From NCBI GenBank assembly GCA_910580045.1, contig CAJTXF010000074.1, positions 1 to 12,180 on the forward strand: a stretch of 12,180 bases of DNA, in the 5' to 3' direction. Each line of letters begins with the position of its first letter. The first letter of the stretch is position 1. Below are positions 7,161 to 12,180 of this stretch, piece by piece. Under the pieces are notes generated by a model. That model did no database searches. It had not been told where the DNA came from and saw nothing but the letters and a program-made list of their open reading frames with translations. The position numbers and the translations under genes were made by a program. This DNA comes from an uncultured Eubacteriales bacterium. Its GTDB lineage: Bacteria; Bacillota; Clostridia; Oscillospirales; Acutalibacteraceae.

Positions 7161-7916
7161 ATGGAGCTTATCAAACTGACCCACGACAACATTGACCAGG
7201 AGCACATCTGCTGTGCCATATCCAGCAACAAGGATGTGCAGGTCATGTCCAAAAAGGCTTGGCTGGAGGAGCGGATGGACGAGGGGCTTGTCTTCCTGAA
7301 GGGCAATGTCCGGGGGAAATGCTTTATTGAGTATATCCCCGCCGAGTACGCTTGGACGCCCATTGAGGCGGAGGGGTACATATATATCGACTGCCTGTGG
7401 GTATCCGGGCAGCTCAAGGGGCATGGGTACTCCAGCCTCCTGCTGGACACCTGCATCGAGGACAGCAAGGCGAAGGAAAAGAAGGGGCTTGTGATCCTGT
7501 CCGCCAGAAAAAAACTTGGCTTTCTCTCCGATCCCGGCTACATACGGCACAAGGGTTTTGTGACGGCGGATACAGCGAAGCCTTACTTTGAGCTGCTGTA
7601 TCTGCCCTTTGATGAGGGCGCGGAGCGGCCTCGTTTCCGGGATACCGTGCGGGAGCATGGAGCCATGCCCAAGGGATTTGTGCTCTATTACACCAACCAG
7701 TGCCCGTTTACGGCAAAGTATGTGCCGGTGCTGGAGCGCATGGCAAAGGAACGGAACGCCGTTTTCCAGTCTGTCCATATCCAGACCAGAGCGGATGCCC
7801 AGAACGCTCCCTCGCCCTTTACCACCTTCTCTCTATTCTATGACGGCCAACTGGTGACCCATGAGATCCTGTCGGAGAAGAAATTCGATAAAATTCTGAC
7901 AGAGAAGGGATTGTAG
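7161..7916 (+). CDS. GNAT N-acetyltransferase with YoaP-like C-terminal domain
   Basis: A 251-residue protein. ATG 7161 is chosen because GAGG (7150-7153) sits seven bases before it, and this gives MELIKLTHDNI and the usual YoaP length; an upstream in-frame start at 7080 would add 27 residues without a ribosome site. The N-terminal half is GNAT-like, with the acetyl-CoA loop QLKGHGYS at 84-91 after the YIDCLWV strand. The second half reads YYTNQCPFTAKYVPVLERMA (177-196), a thioredoxin-like strand-Cys-helix with a single Cys (C181) in CPFT. It ends in the YoaP-like region (FTTFSLFYDGQLVTHEILSE, 220-239). The substrate of this family is not established. It lies 67 bases after the nucleotidyltransferase gene, and its last codons overlap operator B. 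Confidence 0.83.
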   Translation: MELIKLTHDNIDQEHICCAISSNKDVQVMSKKAWLEERMDEGLVFLKGNVRGKCFIEYIPAEYAWTPIEAEGYIYIDCLWVSGQLKGHGYSSLLLDTCIEDSKAKEKKGLVILSARKKLGFLSDPGYIRHKGFVTADTAKPYFELLYLPFDEGAERPRFRDTVREHGAMPKGFVLYYTNQCPFTAKYVPVLERMAKERNAVFQSVHIQTRADAQNAPSPFTTFSLFYDGQLVTHEILSEKKFDKILTEKGL

Positions 7917-7977
7917 GAAAATCGTTAGAAAATCCGTAGGGAAAACGCAAAACAAACCCCGGCGGCTTTGGTATGAT
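7913..7977 (+). promoter_or_regulatory. Candidate VanR-type operator and promoter B (vanZ-like gene)
   Basis: Three direct repeat units of GTAGGAAAATC type start at 7913, 7924 and 7936 (spacing 11 and 12). A -10-like TATGAT lies at 7972-7977, and the -35 position (about 7949-7954, AAAACA) is poor, so an activator is probably needed. The 22-base core from 7924 agrees with site A at 18 positions and with site C at 17. The first unit overlaps the stop codon region of the acetyltransferase gene. Confidence 0.6.
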
Positions 7978-7983
7978 AGAACA

Positions 7984-8004
7984 AAAACATCCGGTGTATG
8001 TTTT
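7984..8004 (+). other. Short 5' UTR hairpin before the vanZ-like gene
   Basis: AAAACAT (7984-7990) and ATGTTTT (7998-8004) form a perfect 7-bp stem with a 7-base loop. It ends directly before the ribosome site GGGAGG (8005-8010). If transcription starts about six bases after the -10 at 7972, this stem lies at the extreme 5' end of the mRNA, where it could stabilise the message or tune translation. The stem is weak (A/T-rich). Confidence 0.35.
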
Positions 8005-8017
8005 GGGAGGAACAGCT

Positions 8018-8554
8018 ATGTTTATGATCAGAGAAATCCTGGGCTATTGTATTATCAGCGCCGTCTGCCTCTTGGGCATGGCTGTTCTCTATGCGCCCAT
8101 CTGCTTCCTGCTTCGGAAACGTGTGCCTCCGGCAAAGCAGCTTGCCTGTTTCCTGTTCAGCGCCTGCGTTATCATAGTCCTGGCGGCAACGGTCATTACC
8201 GGCGCATCCAACGCAGCCACGGCAGACCGTTCCCTGAACCTTGTTCCATTCCGGGGCCTTCAAGAAACCTGGGGTATGCCAGAGCCGAAGAAGATTGCCC
8301 AAACCGCCGCAAATGTCGTGATGTTCATTCCGTTGGGTCTTATGATGCCGGTGGCATTCCGGAAAATGCGCAACTTTTGGAAAACCGCTCTTTCCCTGGC
8401 ACTGTTCTCCTTTGCCATTGAGTTCACACAGTATTTTACCGGCAGATCGGCGGATATTGACGATCTCATGCTGAATACCTTGGGAGGGGTATTGGGATAT
8501 CTGATCTTCTTTGTGGTGTCAAAGCTGCTCCGAAAAAGCATCCTCACACGATAA
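8018..8554 (+). CDS. VanZ family membrane protein
   Basis: A 178-residue integral membrane protein. ATG 8018 is chosen for GGGAGG (8005-8010) seven bases upstream, instead of an earlier in-frame start at 7973 inside the promoter. It has helices at about residues 9-32, 41-62, 96-114, 122-140 and 152-170. The VanZ signatures are NVVMFIPLGLMMP (99-111), the acidic FAIEFTQYF helix (132-140) and SADIDDLMLNTLGGVLGY (144-161). VanZ proteins raise tolerance to teicoplanin and some other cell-wall-active compounds by a mechanism not fully known. Here the gene has its own VanR-type repeat promoter, which ties it to the regulator at 2578. It is probably a single-gene unit, ending at the terminator-like hairpin at 8636. 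Confidence 0.9.
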   Translation: MFMIREILGYCIISAVCLLGMAVLYAPICFLLRKRVPPAKQLACFLFSACVIIVLAATVITGASNAATADRSLNLVPFRGLQETWGMPEPKKIAQTAANVVMFIPLGLMMPVAFRKMRNFWKTALSLALFSFAIEFTQYFTGRSADIDDLMLNTLGGVLGYLIFFVVSKLLRKSILTR

Positions 8555-8574
8555 ATTCTCCAAATCACCGCTCT

Positions 8575-8619
8575 GTGAGAAAATTGTAAGGAAGTCCGTA
8601 GGAAAACAGTAAAATCCTG
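8575..8619 (+). promoter_or_regulatory. Candidate VanR-type operator C (ABC exporter operon)
   Basis: Repeat units start at 8575 (GTGAGAAAATT), 8586 (GTAAGGAAGTCC), 8598 (GTAGGAAAACA) and 8609 (GTAAAATCC), with the same 11/12 spacing as site B plus one more unit. The 22-base core from 8586 matches site B at 17 positions. The -10 is ambiguous: TATGAA at 8620-8625 or TACAAT at 8656-8661. The latter sits in a TTTGGTAnnATAG context like that of promoter B, but 22 bases (about two helical turns) farther from the repeats. Confidence 0.58.
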
Positions 8620-8635
8620 TATGAAAGAACGAGAA

Positions 8636-8690
8636 AAAGGCGCTCTTGCTTTTGGTACAATAGTCGTGCCAAGGCAAGAGTGCTTTTACT
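8636..8690 (+). terminator. Long intrinsic-terminator-like hairpin before the ABC operon
   Basis: Bases 8636-8649 pair with 8674-8687 (14 bp including two G-U), the outer pairs being an A-run against TTTT. After a small internal loop, 8652-8658 (TTGGTAC) pairs with 8666-8672 (GTGCCAA, one wobble) around a 7-base loop. The right arm continues into TTTTACTTTAT. It could end transcripts coming through vanZ, or act as an attenuator in the leader of the ABC operon. A candidate -10 (TACAAT 8656-8661) lies inside it. Confidence 0.62.
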
Positions 8691-8715
8691 TTATCAGCAG
8701 GGAAGGAGTTTTCAC

Positions 8716-9609
8716 ATGGAATTGCGGATCGATCATGTTTCTAAAGAATTCAAGGACAAAAAAGCAGTCAACGACATCAGCCTGGAACTGACGCCGGGAG
8801 TTTGGGGCCTGCTGGGGGCCAATGGAGCGGGCAAAACCACCCTCATGCGGATCATTGCCGGGATCATGCACCCCACCTCCGGTCAGGTAGTGTATGACGG
8901 CGTTCCCATCCAGACGCTGGCAGAGCGGTACCGGGATATATTCGGCTTTCTGCCCCAGGACTTCGGCTTTCACCCGGAGTTCACAGTCAAGGACTTCCTG
9001 GCCTATGTGGCTGCATTAAAGGGGCTCCCCGAGCAGCAAGCCCGGCGAAAAATTCACAAGCTGCTGGAACAGGTCTCCCTGGCGGACGCCGCAGACAAGA
9101 AGGTTGCCAAGCTTTCCGGCGGCATGAGGCGGCGGGTAGGGATTGCCCAGGCCCTGCTCAATGACCCGGAGGTCTTGATTTTGGACGAGCCTACCGGTGG
9201 TCTGGATCCCGGCGAGCGGGTGCGTTTCCGCAATCTGCTGTCGGAGTTCGCTCATGACCGCATTGTGCTGATCTCTACCCACATTGTCCCGGACGTGGAG
9301 TATATTGCCACATGTCACGCCATCATCAAGGGCGGCAAGCTGCTGGCGACGGGGACAACCGAGGAATTGACCAAGCTGGTGGAGGGCAAGGTATGGACCT
9401 GTACCGTCCCGGCAGAATCTGTGCCTGAGTATGAAAACAAACTGCAAATTACGAACCTGCGAAATGAGAATGACGGCAGCGTTTCTATCCGTTATCTATC
9501 GGAGCAGCCCTGCAACGCTGTTTCCACCGCAGCCACACCCCGCCTGGAAGATTTGTATTTGTGGATGTTCCCGGAAAGCGGCGGGGAAAATGACAGGAGG
9601 TATCACTAA
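8716..9609 (+). CDS. ABC transporter ATP-binding protein
   Basis: A 297-residue ATPase subunit with GGAAGGAG (8701-8708) seven bases before ATG 8716. All nucleotide-binding elements are present: Walker A GANGAGKT (34-41), Q-loop Q81 (FLPQDFG), signature LSGGMRRRVGIAQAL (133-147), Walker B VLILDE with catalytic E158, D-loop GGLDP, and switch H189 (STHIV). The last 70 or so residues form the regulatory C-terminus often seen in BcrA/lantibiotic-immunity-type ATPases, ending in LEDLYLWMF. Its partner is the permease starting immediately after the stop (TAA 9607-9609, ATG 9610). It lies behind operator C, so it is probably induced by the VanR-type regulator. Export or removal of a membrane- or wall-active compound is the likely role; the substrate is unknown. 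Confidence 0.93.
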   Translation: MELRIDHVSKEFKDKKAVNDISLELTPGVWGLLGANGAGKTTLMRIIAGIMHPTSGQVVYDGVPIQTLAERYRDIFGFLPQDFGFHPEFTVKDFLAYVAALKGLPEQQARRKIHKLLEQVSLADAADKKVAKLSGGMRRRVGIAQALLNDPEVLILDEPTGGLDPGERVRFRNLLSEFAHDRIVLISTHIVPDVEYIATCHAIIKGGKLLATGTTEELTKLVEGKVWTCTVPAESVPEYENKLQITNLRNENDGSVSIRYLSEQPCNAVSTAATPRLEDLYLWMFPESGGENDRRYH

Positions 9610-10857
9610 ATGAGAATCTTTCGGTTGGAACTGAAGCGGGTCTTGAAGTCAAGGCTCACCTGGATTTTGCTGGCGCTGGCGTTGCTCCTCTCCGTCCTGC
9701 TGGCCTATCTCCCAACAACTTACTGCTACAGCAACTACACGGACGAGTCCGGGAATGAGGTCAACCTGACCGGGCTGGCCTCTATCGCCTATGAAAAGGA
9801 GCGTCAGGCGGATGCCAGCGGCATTGTCACCCCAGAGCGGGTGCGGAAGGCCGTGGAAATTTATCAAGCCTGCCTCACGTCCTACGGTGTTACGGAGTCC
9901 TATGATTTGCCGGAGGGTGTCTATGAGAAGGAGATACTCCCCATAGCCCCCCTGCTCCATGGTGTCAAAGAAGCCTTTGCCGACCCTGACACTGGCATGG
10001 CCCCTGCTATCATGGAGATCGACCCGGCCCAGATTGATGACTACTATTCTGTCTGCGAAGCCCGGATTTCATCTCTGATGGCCATGGAACAGCCAGGCAG
10101 CCCTGCCGCCCAGCATGAGGCCGTGGAGATGTATCAGAAAGTGGAAAAGCCCTTTGAAGTCTACCCTGGCATGAGTTCTACCATTTTGGACTATCAGAAC
10201 ATCATGGGCTTTTTGGTGCTGCTGTTCTGCGTGGTGATTGCCGCTCCGGTGTTCTCTGCCGATTACCAGTCCGGCGCGGATGACATACTGCGCTGTACCC
10301 GGCATGGCAGGAGCAAACTGGCTGTTTCCAAGCTGCTGGCCGCACTTTTTGTCAGCGGGGCCGCCTTTGTGATCTGCGCCACCAGTCATATTCTGGTTGT
10401 CAACTGCCTGTTCGGCTGGGAGTGTACCAAAACCTCTGTTCAAATGCTCTATTCCATCGTGACCCTGGCTGGCATGAATATTGGGGAGCTTCAGCTTCTG
10501 TTTGCGCTAGCTGGATTGCTTTCGGTGCTGGCTTCTGTAAGTTTTACACTGTTCCTCTCATCCAAATGCAAAACTACCGTGGCCTCACTGGCCGCAGGGC
10601 TGGTGTTCTGCATTGCGCCGGTAGTACTCTCTATGACCATGCCGGGGAACCTGTCCACCTGGACGTGCAGCATCCTCCCTGCCAGTGGAACCAGTATTCA
10701 GGCCAGTATCCTCTATGCCATCACTGATTTCAAGTTCTTAAACCTGGGCGGCCTGGCAATCTGGACGCCTTACGCCATGATCGGGGCCTGTATTACTGAG
10801 ATACCATTGTTCGCGTTCCTGGCTGTGCGTTCCTATTGTGGGCATACCATACGCTAA
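9610..10857 (+). CDS. ABC transporter permease with large external domain
   Basis: This 415-residue membrane protein starts at ATG 9610 directly after the ATPase stop. The AGGAGGT site (9595-9601) lies inside the ATPase gene, so the pair is translationally coupled. A first helix at about residues 16-35 is followed by a large hydrophilic region of about 160 residues (36-195, beginning TTYCYSNYTDESGNE), predicted to be outside the cell. The membrane core follows: helices at about 199-217, 241-266, 280-315, 325-343 and near the C-terminus (about 375-408). The SADYQSGADDILRCTRHGRSKL segment (216-237) is the cytoplasmic coupling region typical of ABC-2 permeases. The large external loop could bind the exported compound. 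It is followed by a gene-free stretch and a terminator at 11031. Confidence 0.88.
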   Translation: MRIFRLELKRVLKSRLTWILLALALLLSVLLAYLPTTYCYSNYTDESGNEVNLTGLASIAYEKERQADASGIVTPERVRKAVEIYQACLTSYGVTESYDLPEGVYEKEILPIAPLLHGVKEAFADPDTGMAPAIMEIDPAQIDDYYSVCEARISSLMAMEQPGSPAAQHEAVEMYQKVEKPFEVYPGMSSTILDYQNIMGFLVLLFCVVIAAPVFSADYQSGADDILRCTRHGRSKLAVSKLLAALFVSGAAFVICATSHILVVNCLFGWECTKTSVQMLYSIVTLAGMNIGELQLLFALAGLLSVLASVSFTLFLSSKCKTTVASLAAGLVFCIAPVVLSMTMPGNLSTWTCSILPASGTSIQASILYAITDFKFLNLGGLAIWTPYAMIGACITEIPLFAFLAVRSYCGHTIR

Positions 10858-11030
10858 GGCGATGAATCATTTCATGACACAAATGGGACATTTCATTACA
10901 TCGGGATTGAAACGCATGATACAAACCGATAAGATATTAGTTGTCAGGCACCGCTTATCCATCATATTATCATGACCATGTAGTAGAGTTAATGTAGCAA
11001 CACGTTTCAAAATTCATCGTAAAACACAAG

Positions 11031-11080
11031 GTAGAGCCGGCGAACCAGGAAGGATGGAGTTCACCGGCTCTACTTATTTC
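11031..11080 (+). terminator. Intrinsic terminator after the ABC operon
   Basis: Bases 11031-11045 pair with 11059-11073 (GTAGAGCCGGCGAAC against GTTCACCGGCTCTAC, one mismatch in 15) around a 13-base loop, followed by TTATTTC and later TTTTT. It lies 173 bases after the permease stop. The A-rich sequence before it (AAAACACAAG) would give a T-rich tail on the other strand, so it may work in both directions. Confidence 0.68.
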
Positions 11081-11311
11081 TGCATATTTTTGATCTTGTA
11101 ATTTCAAAAAACCATATTGTCGGGGCGGGTGGCTGTACCCGCTTTGGCCGGGTTGGAATTCACTTGCCAAGGGTGTGAACTGTCAAAATGCTTGCCCCAA
11201 TTTTGCATTTGATTATTTGGCACTGTTCGCCAACAGTGAATAGGCGCAAATTGCACAGTGTCTGAACAGGTGGATTTGTTATGAACAGCGCCCACCTGAG
11301 TGAACTGCGAC

Positions 11312-11342
11312 TCAGTTTATGTGTTCTAAAATTCAGTTTATG
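11312..11342 (+). repeat. 10-bp direct repeat spaced 21 bases
   Basis: TCAGTTTATG occurs at 11312-11321 and again at 11333-11342, 21 bases apart start to start, which is two helical turns. The position in the sigma factor leader would suit an operator for a dimeric regulator, but it may also be part of the RNA structure. No partner is known. Confidence 0.4.
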
Positions 11343-11371
11343 CAGAAATTTGCCTGATTTCTGTTCTTCTG

Positions 11372-11429
11372 CCCACATTGCAGAGGGTATCAGTCTGTCT
11401 TTTCAGATGGGTGCTTTCCGCAATGTGGG
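11372..11429 (+). other. Large stem-loop in the sigma factor leader
   Basis: CCCACATTGC (11372-11381) pairs perfectly with GCAATGTGGG (11420-11429). Past one mismatch, GAGGG (11383-11387) pairs with CTTTC (11414-11418 region) using G-U pairs. An inner TCTG/CAGA stem can form in the loop. The right arm runs into TTTGCTTGTTCC, which is T-rich but not a proper T-run. It could be an attenuator-like or protein-binding RNA element. Confidence 0.5.
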
Positions 11430-11462
11430 TTTGCTTGTTCCAGTGAGTTGCCGCGGTCCACC

Positions 11463-11505
11463 CCAATCAATCGTTTTGCCAAACCCAAAACAGATTGATT
11501 GGAGG
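11463..11505 (+). promoter_or_regulatory. Hairpin sequestering the sigma factor ribosome binding site
   Basis: CCAATCAATC followed by GTTTTG (11463-11478) pairs with CAAAAC, a bulged A (11492), then GATTGATTGG (11486-11502). This gives a 16-bp stem with a 7-base loop. The last GG of the stem is the beginning of the GGAGG site (11501-11505) that decides the GTG start at 11513. CC at 11461-11462 could pair with the other GG past a bulged A, hiding the whole site. Translation would then need the stem to be opened. Confidence 0.58.
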
Positions 11506-11512
11506 AAACACG

Positions 11513-12013
11513 GTGGAGTACACACCAAAGAAAGTGTTCGTTTTGGAAGATGGAACATACCTGGAGCTCAGTTATGCTGAGTTTCGCCAGCACGCAGCTA
11601 CATACCAGGGCAGGAGATTCATCCCCCTGCATGGTATGCTGATGGAAGTGTCTGAATATGACTACAAGGCATTTTACAAGCAAAAGCGCCGCCAGAAATA
11701 TCTGGCCGAGCGATCAAGGGACAACGGCGACTTCTCTTACGATACGCTCACCACAGACGAGTTCAACGGCGAGGATATCCTGGTGGATACCGCAGCGGAT
11801 ACGGCTGGGCAGGCAGAAAAGAGAATTTTGCTGGACAAGCTGAAGAAAGCACTTGCAAACCTGTCTGACAGTGAGCGCCAGCTGATAGACGTACTGTTTA
11901 CGCATGGCCTCTCTGAACGTGAGTGGTCTGCACAGAGTGGCATCCCACAAAAGACCATCAACGACCGAAAAAATCGCCTTTTGAACCGGCTCCGAAAAAT
12001 TTTTGAAAAATAA
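11513..12013 (+). CDS. Small sigma-70 family factor (region 4 helix-turn-helix)
   Basis: A 166-residue protein. GTG 11513 is chosen because GGAGG (11501-11505) lies seven bases upstream; a TTG at 11495 in the same frame lies before that site. The N-terminal half (1-70) is basic and aromatic (VEYTPKKVFVLEDGTYLELS, later YKQKRRQKY). The middle is acidic (about 75-100). Residues about 105-163 form a region-4-like domain: LDKLKKALANLSDSERQLIDVLF, then a helix-turn-helix ending GIPQKTINDRKNRLLNRLRKI. No region 2 is visible, so it may act as a promoter-binding activator rather than a complete sigma factor. Similar small proteins occur in Tn916/Tn1549-type conjugative elements, where they are thought to control element genes. 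It has its own terminator downstream. Confidence 0.85.
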   Translation: MEYTPKKVFVLEDGTYLELSYAEFRQHAATYQGRRFIPLHGMLMEVSEYDYKAFYKQKRRQKYLAERSRDNGDFSYDTLTTDEFNGEDILVDTAADTAGQAEKRILLDKLKKALANLSDSERQLIDVLFTHGLSEREWSAQSGIPQKTINDRKNRLLNRLRKIFEK

Positions 12014-12024
12014 TCCGCTCAAAC

Positions 12025-12060
12025 CCCTCACTTTTCGGCTTAGAAAGTGAGGGCTTTCTT
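12025..12060 (+). terminator. Intrinsic terminator of the sigma factor gene
   Basis: CCCTCACTTT (12025-12034) pairs perfectly with AAAGTGAGGG (12044-12053) around a 9-base loop, 12 bases after the stop codon. CTTTCTTTTGTT and further T-rich sequence follow. This is a standard rho-independent terminator. Beyond it, 12061-12180 contains only a weak GCCGC/GCGGC inverted repeat (12120-12137) and no gene. Confidence 0.85.
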
Positions 12061-12180
12061 TTGTTCCCTCTTTTGCTCTTTGATAACCGAATACCCAGCG
12101 CACCTTTTACTTTCCTTCTGCCGCCGTGAGGAGCGGCAAGCTACATGAGCGGACGCCACTAGTTTGGCCTCCAGGCTCAG

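Larger units (their letters stand above)
10858..11512 (+). other. Gene-free structured stretch and leader of the sigma factor gene
   Basis: These 655 bases contain no convincing gene. The first part (10858-11030) is A/T-rich, with a weak promoter-like pair (TTGAAA 10907-10912, TAAGAT 10930-10935) and a GATAAG/CTTATC inverted repeat (10928-10933 and 10954-10959). A terminator lies at 11031-11080. After it come several stems: GCGGGT/ACCCGC (11125-11142), CACTGTT/AACAGTG (11221-11238), CAGGTGG/CCACCTG (11267-11298), CTGAGT/ACTCAG (11296-11315, sharing bases with the previous one), and the two large hairpins listed separately. Such density suggests an untranslated regulatory RNA leader. No known riboswitch class is recognised. 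Confidence 0.5.

Noticed and set aside
7128..7778. Minus-strand frame of 216 codons opposite the acetyltransferase gene
   Set aside because: No ribosome site or domain, and it is contained in a well-supported gene on the plus strand.
10862..10975. Short open frame of 37 codons after the permease (MNHFMTQMGHFITSG...)
   Set aside because: No ribosome site at a usable distance, no recognisable family, and its length is within chance for this A/T-rich stretch. It might be a gene remnant, but nothing supports it.
10858..11512. CRISPR array or tRNA in the gene-free stretch
   Set aside because: No regularly spaced long repeats and no cloverleaf-like sequence with T-arm consensus were found.
11281..11580. 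99-codon frame in the sigma factor leader
   Set aside because: It runs through two strong hairpins and into the sigma factor gene in another frame, has no good ribosome site, and the translation resembles no protein family.
758..12141. Shared GGCAAGC near both ends of the block (758-764 and 12135-12141) as possible att or target-site repeats
   Set aside because: Seven bases only, each inside a local hairpin, with no integrase in the window. Chance is a sufficient explanation.

Overview
All genes in this window lie on the + strand. They suggest a low-to-mid GC Firmicute, most likely a gut Clostridia lineage (Oscillospiraceae or Lachnospiraceae-like). The evidence is strong GGAGG-type ribosome sites, several TTG/GTG starts, VanR/VanS-type two-component proteins, VanZ, CPBP proteins, a YoaP-like acetyltransferase and a small region-4-only sigma factor of the kind seen in Tn916/Tn1549-type elements. 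No integrase, relaxase, att site, IS, tRNA, rRNA or CRISPR is visible, so the setting (integrative element or genomic island) is an inference.

Layout. Positions 1-752 hold the end of one hypothetical gene and a complete one, followed by a strong hairpin (758-793). The main block follows: an ABC-2 permease without its own ATPase (835-1731); a chain of a CPBP protease-like protein, a VanR-type regulator and a VanS-type kinase (1832-4378); a lower-GC set of a DUF5301-like membrane-anchored protein and a second CPBP protein (4471-6009); a nucleotidyltransferase and a GNAT/YoaP protein (5999-7916); VanZ (8018-8554); and an ABC exporter ATPase plus permease (8716-10857). A 655-base gene-free stretch rich in RNA-like structure comes next, then a small sigma factor (11513-12013) with an intrinsic terminator. 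Positions 12061-12180 are gene-free in the window.

How it may work together. A shared, imperfectly conserved 22-base core, built from GTAGGAAAAT-like units about 10-12 bases apart, occurs in three places and nowhere else that I found: before CPBP-vanR-vanS (1738), before vanZ (7913) and before the ABC operon (8575). It resembles binding sites of VanR-family activators. The simplest reading is a self-regulated VanRS-type regulon that makes envelope-protection functions (CPBP, VanZ, ABC export) but lacks the vanHAX/ligase genes of glycopeptide resistance. Two RNA-level features add to this: a long intrinsic-terminator-like hairpin overlapping a candidate promoter ahead of the ABC operon (8636-8690), and a 16-bp stem that takes in the ribosome site of the sigma factor gene (11463-11505). 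Inducer, substrate and element boundaries cannot be read from the sequence.
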